A program made the translations under genes and the position numbers. 64,000 bases of DNA. Origin: Pedobacter cryoconitis (lineage in GTDB: Bacteria > Bacteroidota > Bacteroidia > Sphingobacteriales > Sphingobacteriaceae). Positions within the stretch are counted from its first letter, which is position 1; each line of letters starts with the position of its first letter. The notes below the pieces were generated by a model that was not told where the DNA came from, did not search any database, and was given only the letters and a program-made list of their open reading frames with translations. This document shows positions 61,726-64,000 of the stretch, one piece after another. The DNA lies in contig NZ_JACHCE010000002.1 in assembly GCF_014200605.1 (NCBI RefSeq), forward strand, positions 611,300 through 675,299, in the 5' to 3' direction.

Positions 61726-63186
61726 ATGGAGAACGGTTTACAGCTTTACAATACCCTTACGCGCAAAAAGGAGAATTTTGAACCCTTAAATGGCCACCAT
61801 GTGGGCATGTATGTTTGCGGTCCTACTGTTTATAGTGATGTACATCTGGGTAATTGCCGTACTTTCATTTCTTTTGATTTAATTTTCAGATACCTGAAAT
61901 ATATGGGCTTCAAAGTTCGCTATGTACGTAATATTACAGATGCGGGCCATTTGGAAGGTGATCGTGATGAAGGTGATGATAAGTTTGCTAAAAGAGCAAA
62001 ACTGGAGCAACTGGAGCCGATGGAAATTGTTCAGAAATATACATTGGGGTTCCATGAGGTATTGAGAATGTTCAATACACTGCCTCCAAGTATTGAGCCA
62101 ACTGCAACCGGTCATATCATTGAGCAGATTGAAATGATTAAGGATATTATCGCCAATGGCTATGCTTATGAAACAAATGGAACGGTTTACTTTGATGTCG
62201 AAAAATATAGTAAAACTTATAACTATACGGTATTGACCAATCGTAACCTGGACGATATGATGGCGAATACAAGAGAGCTTGACGGACAGGACGAGAAACG
62301 TGGAAGACTTGATTTTGCTTTGTGGATTAAGGCTAAGCCTGAAACATTGATGCGCTGGCAATCTCCATGGGGCCTTGGCTTTCCTGGCTGGCATATTGAG
62401 TGTTCTGCAATGAGCGCGAAATATCTGGGTGAAGAGTTTGATATTCATGGTGGTGGAATGGATCTTGCAGCAACGCATCATACCAATGAAATTGCGCAGT
62501 CAGAGGCTTGCTACCATAAACATCCTGCTAAATACTGGATGCATACCAATATGCTGACTGTTAACGGACAAAGGATGTCTAAATCGTCTGGTAATGGTTT
62601 TATGCCTTTACAATTGTTTTCTGGTGATCATCCTTTGTTAACTAAAGGATATAGCCCAATGACAGTTAAGTTCTTTATGCTTCAGGCACATTACAGAAGT
62701 ACACTGGATTTCTCAAACGATGCACTGGATGCGTCAGAAAAGGGATTCAGAAGATTGATGAATTCATTGAGCTTACTGGAAAAACTGGTTCCTGCTGCAA
62801 ATAGTGATTTTGAAATTGAGCCGATCGGATTAAATTGTGTGAAAGCAATGAATGATGATTTCAACAGTCCGGTTGTTATTGCTGAGCTGTTTGAAGCGGC
62901 AAGGATTATCAATACTGTTTATGATGGAAAGGCTGGTATTTCTGCTGCCGAACTGGAGAAATTAAAACAGTTGATGCAGGACTTTGTTTATGATATCTTT
63001 GGACTGAAAGATGAAGAAAGCTCAAATACAGAATTAAATGATGTATTGGACATGGTGATTGATATCAGAAAAAGTGCAAAAGAGAATAAAGACTACGCTA
63101 CTTCTGATAAAATCCGTATAGGTCTTCAGGACATCGGTATTCAATTAAAAGATAGTAAAGAAGGAACTACCTGGAATAAATTATAA
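61726..63186 (+). CDS. cysS: Cysteinyl-tRNA synthetase
   Basis: 486 residues from the ATG at 61726 ([20 protein letters not shown]); the frame opens earlier without an ATG. Class I synthetase: HIGH-type motif in [13 protein letters not shown], zinc ligands in [18 protein letters not shown] and [13 protein letters not shown], and KMSKS-type RMSKSSGN. It charges tRNA-Cys. A TATCTTTG box at 61670-61677 fits the -7 consensus. The leader has a GCCCA/TGGGC hairpin at 61687-61705. Confidence 0.97.
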   Translation: MENGLQLYNTLTRKKENFEPLNGHHVGMYVCGPTVYSDVHLGNCRTFISFDLIFRYLKYMGFKVRYVRNITDAGHLEGDRDEGDDKFAKRAKLEQLEPMEIVQKYTLGFHEVLRMFNTLPPSIEPTATGHIIEQIEMIKDIIANGYAYETNGTVYFDVEKYSKTYNYTVLTNRNLDDMMANTRELDGQDEKRGRLDFALWIKAKPETLMRWQSPWGLGFPGWHIECSAMSAKYLGEEFDIHGGGMDLAATHHTNEIAQSEACYHKHPAKYWMHTNMLTVNGQRMSKSSGNGFMPLQLFSGDHPLLTKGYSPMTVKFFMLQAHYRSTLDFSNDALDASEKGFRRLMNSLSLLEKLVPAANSDFEIEPIGLNCVKAMNDDFNSPVVIAELFEAARIINTVYDGKAGISAAELEKLKQLMQDFVYDIFGLKDEESSNTELNDVLDMVIDIRKSAKENKDYATSDKIRIGLQDIGIQLKDSKEGTTWNKL

Positions 63187-63198
63187 ATAATATTAAAC

Positions 63199-64000
63199 AT
63201 GATCAATAAAATTATCTGCACGCTAATGGCTGCAACCTGTACTTTAGGCGCATTCGCTCAAAATACAGATGGAAGTACGGGCTCATTAGTGAAAGCGGAA
63301 CAGGAATTTGCAGCGAAGGCTGCAAAGGACGGTGTTAAATCTGCATTCAATGCTTATACGGCAAATGGGGCATTGGTATTCAGACCTAATCCGGTAGATG
63401 CAAAGACATTTTACGCCAGTCAGCCTGATGATAAAAATCTGAGCTGGGAGCCTTCATATGCAAGAGTTTCGCGCAGTGGCGACTGGGGCTTTACTTCTGG
63501 TGGTTATACCTTAAATGGAGAGACAAAATCTTATGGTGAGTATCTTTCTGTATGGAAAGCAATTAATGGCAGATGGGAACTTGTTTTGGATTTGGGTGCT
63601 GAACACCATAAACCTTTACAGCCTGTAACTACGCATTTTGTGGAGCCTAAAGATTACTTTAAACCAAAATTTAGTGGTCCAAAACAAGTTGCTGCTGGTA
63701 AAGATATTATCCTGACAACAGAAAAAACACTGGATGCAACTTTGAAATCTTATGGAATTGCTGCTTATGGCGGATTCCTGAACCCTGATGCAAGAGTTAT
63801 CTTTCCTGGTTATGAACCGGTTATAGGAAAAGATAAGATTATTGCTTTCTATAATAGTATGGTGAGTAAAATGAGCATCAGAACTGTAGGTGCCGATAAA
63901 GCACTGGGCGGTGATCTGGCTTATACTTACGGGATAGCGACGATTGATTACAGAACAGATTTAAGAGAAAGCTTTAATTATGTTTTTATCTATGAGCGTC
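63199..64000 (+). CDS. Exported SnoaL/DUF4440-like protein, partial
   Basis: 267 codons are visible and the gene runs past the right edge. Signal peptide MINKIICTLMAATCTLGAFA, then two SnoaL/ketosteroid-isomerase-like halves: about 28-145 (AEQEFAAKAAKDGVKSAFNA; ARVSRSGDWGFTSGGYTLNG; YGEYLSVWKAINGRWELVLD) and from about 180 (GFLNPDARVIFPGYEPVIGK; KIIAFYNSM; GDLAYTYGIATIDY). These NTF2-like folds bind or isomerise small hydrophobic molecules. It follows cysS by 12 bases. No specific function can be given. Confidence 0.8.
   Translation, partial: MINKIICTLMAATCTLGAFAQNTDGSTGSLVKAEQEFAAKAAKDGVKSAFNAYTANGALVFRPNPVDAKTFYASQPDDKNLSWEPSYARVSRSGDWGFTSGGYTLNGETKSYGEYLSVWKAINGRWELVLDLGAEHHKPLQPVTTHFVEPKDYFKPKFSGPKQVAAGKDIILTTEKTLDATLKSYGIAAYGGFLNPDARVIFPGYEPVIGKDKIIAFYNSMVSKMSIRTVGADKALGGDLAYTYGIATIDYRTDLRESFNYVFIYER

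Noticed and set aside
61879..62481. 200-codon minus-strand ORF inside cysS
   Set aside because: Translation is rich in His, Ile and Cys with no domain signature, while the plus frame is an intact synthetase; a shadow.

Overview
The window looks like chromosomal DNA from a member of the Bacteroidota, most likely a Sphingobacteriaceae (Pedobacter-like) soil or freshwater organism. The evidence is four SusC/SusD outer-membrane pairs, FecI/FecR-type ECF sigma and anti-sigma factors, TAnnTTTG-type -7 boxes, no Shine-Dalgarno sequences, AT-rich intergenic DNA and many lipoproteins. The genus is inference. No phage, insertion sequence, CRISPR array or rRNA operon was seen.

Layout. 1-951: partial FecR-like anti-sigma gene and its ECF sigma gene (minus). 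1199-8366: SusCD pair 1 and a GH92 alpha-mannosidase (plus), a glycan-use locus. 8438-14066: a minus-strand series of SusCD pair 2, a lipoprotein guanyl-specific RNase (RNase Sa/barnase type) and its barstar inhibitor. 14926-19651: SusCD pair 3 (plus). 19735-21807: a universal stress protein and a MarR-GNAT fusion regulator with a near-perfect palindrome at its start. 21804-28684: a conserved but poorly understood membrane cluster (MoxR ATPase, DUF58, DUF4350, DUF4129, a multi-pass protein, SpoIIM-like, divergent RDD). 28745-30157: two tandem tRNA-Val genes, recO and dgkA. 30355-35475: sugar MFS transporter, Tat-exported alkaline phosphatase, rlmF and a DAC-related (DACNV-type) sensor protein. 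35539-38566: a 52-residue membrane protein, a PadR-PspC operon and a CBS protein. 38587-45067: an MG2/TonB-plug outer-membrane protein, nitroreductase, FadL-like porin and SGNH lipoprotein. 45126-52790: an ECF sigma, FecR, STN-SusC, SusD and NPP1/Vps62-like lipoprotein signalling locus (minus). 52983-56911: exported MsrA, a 2OG-Fe(II) oxygenase, tRNA-Thr and a GH3C/beta-lactamase fusion. 57050-64000: a housekeeping run of mutL, two rhomboids, an EEP-family enzyme, cysS and a partial SnoaL-like exported protein.

How the genes fit together. Much of the window serves import and sensing at the outer membrane. Pair 1 has a mannosidase. Pair 2 lies upstream of a surface or periplasmic RNase with cytosolic barstar, which suggests RNA or nucleotide scavenging or an antagonistic toxin. 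Pair 4 has a complete sigma/anti-sigma relay and a Cys-rich lipoprotein in place of the usual glycosidase. The strongest candidates for undescribed biology are the RNase/barstar/SusCD arrangement, the STN-SusC/NPP1-like locus, the MoxR-DUF58-SpoIIM-RDD cluster and the DAC-like protein with an altered RHR motif. All functional calls come from reading motifs by eye; no database search was run.
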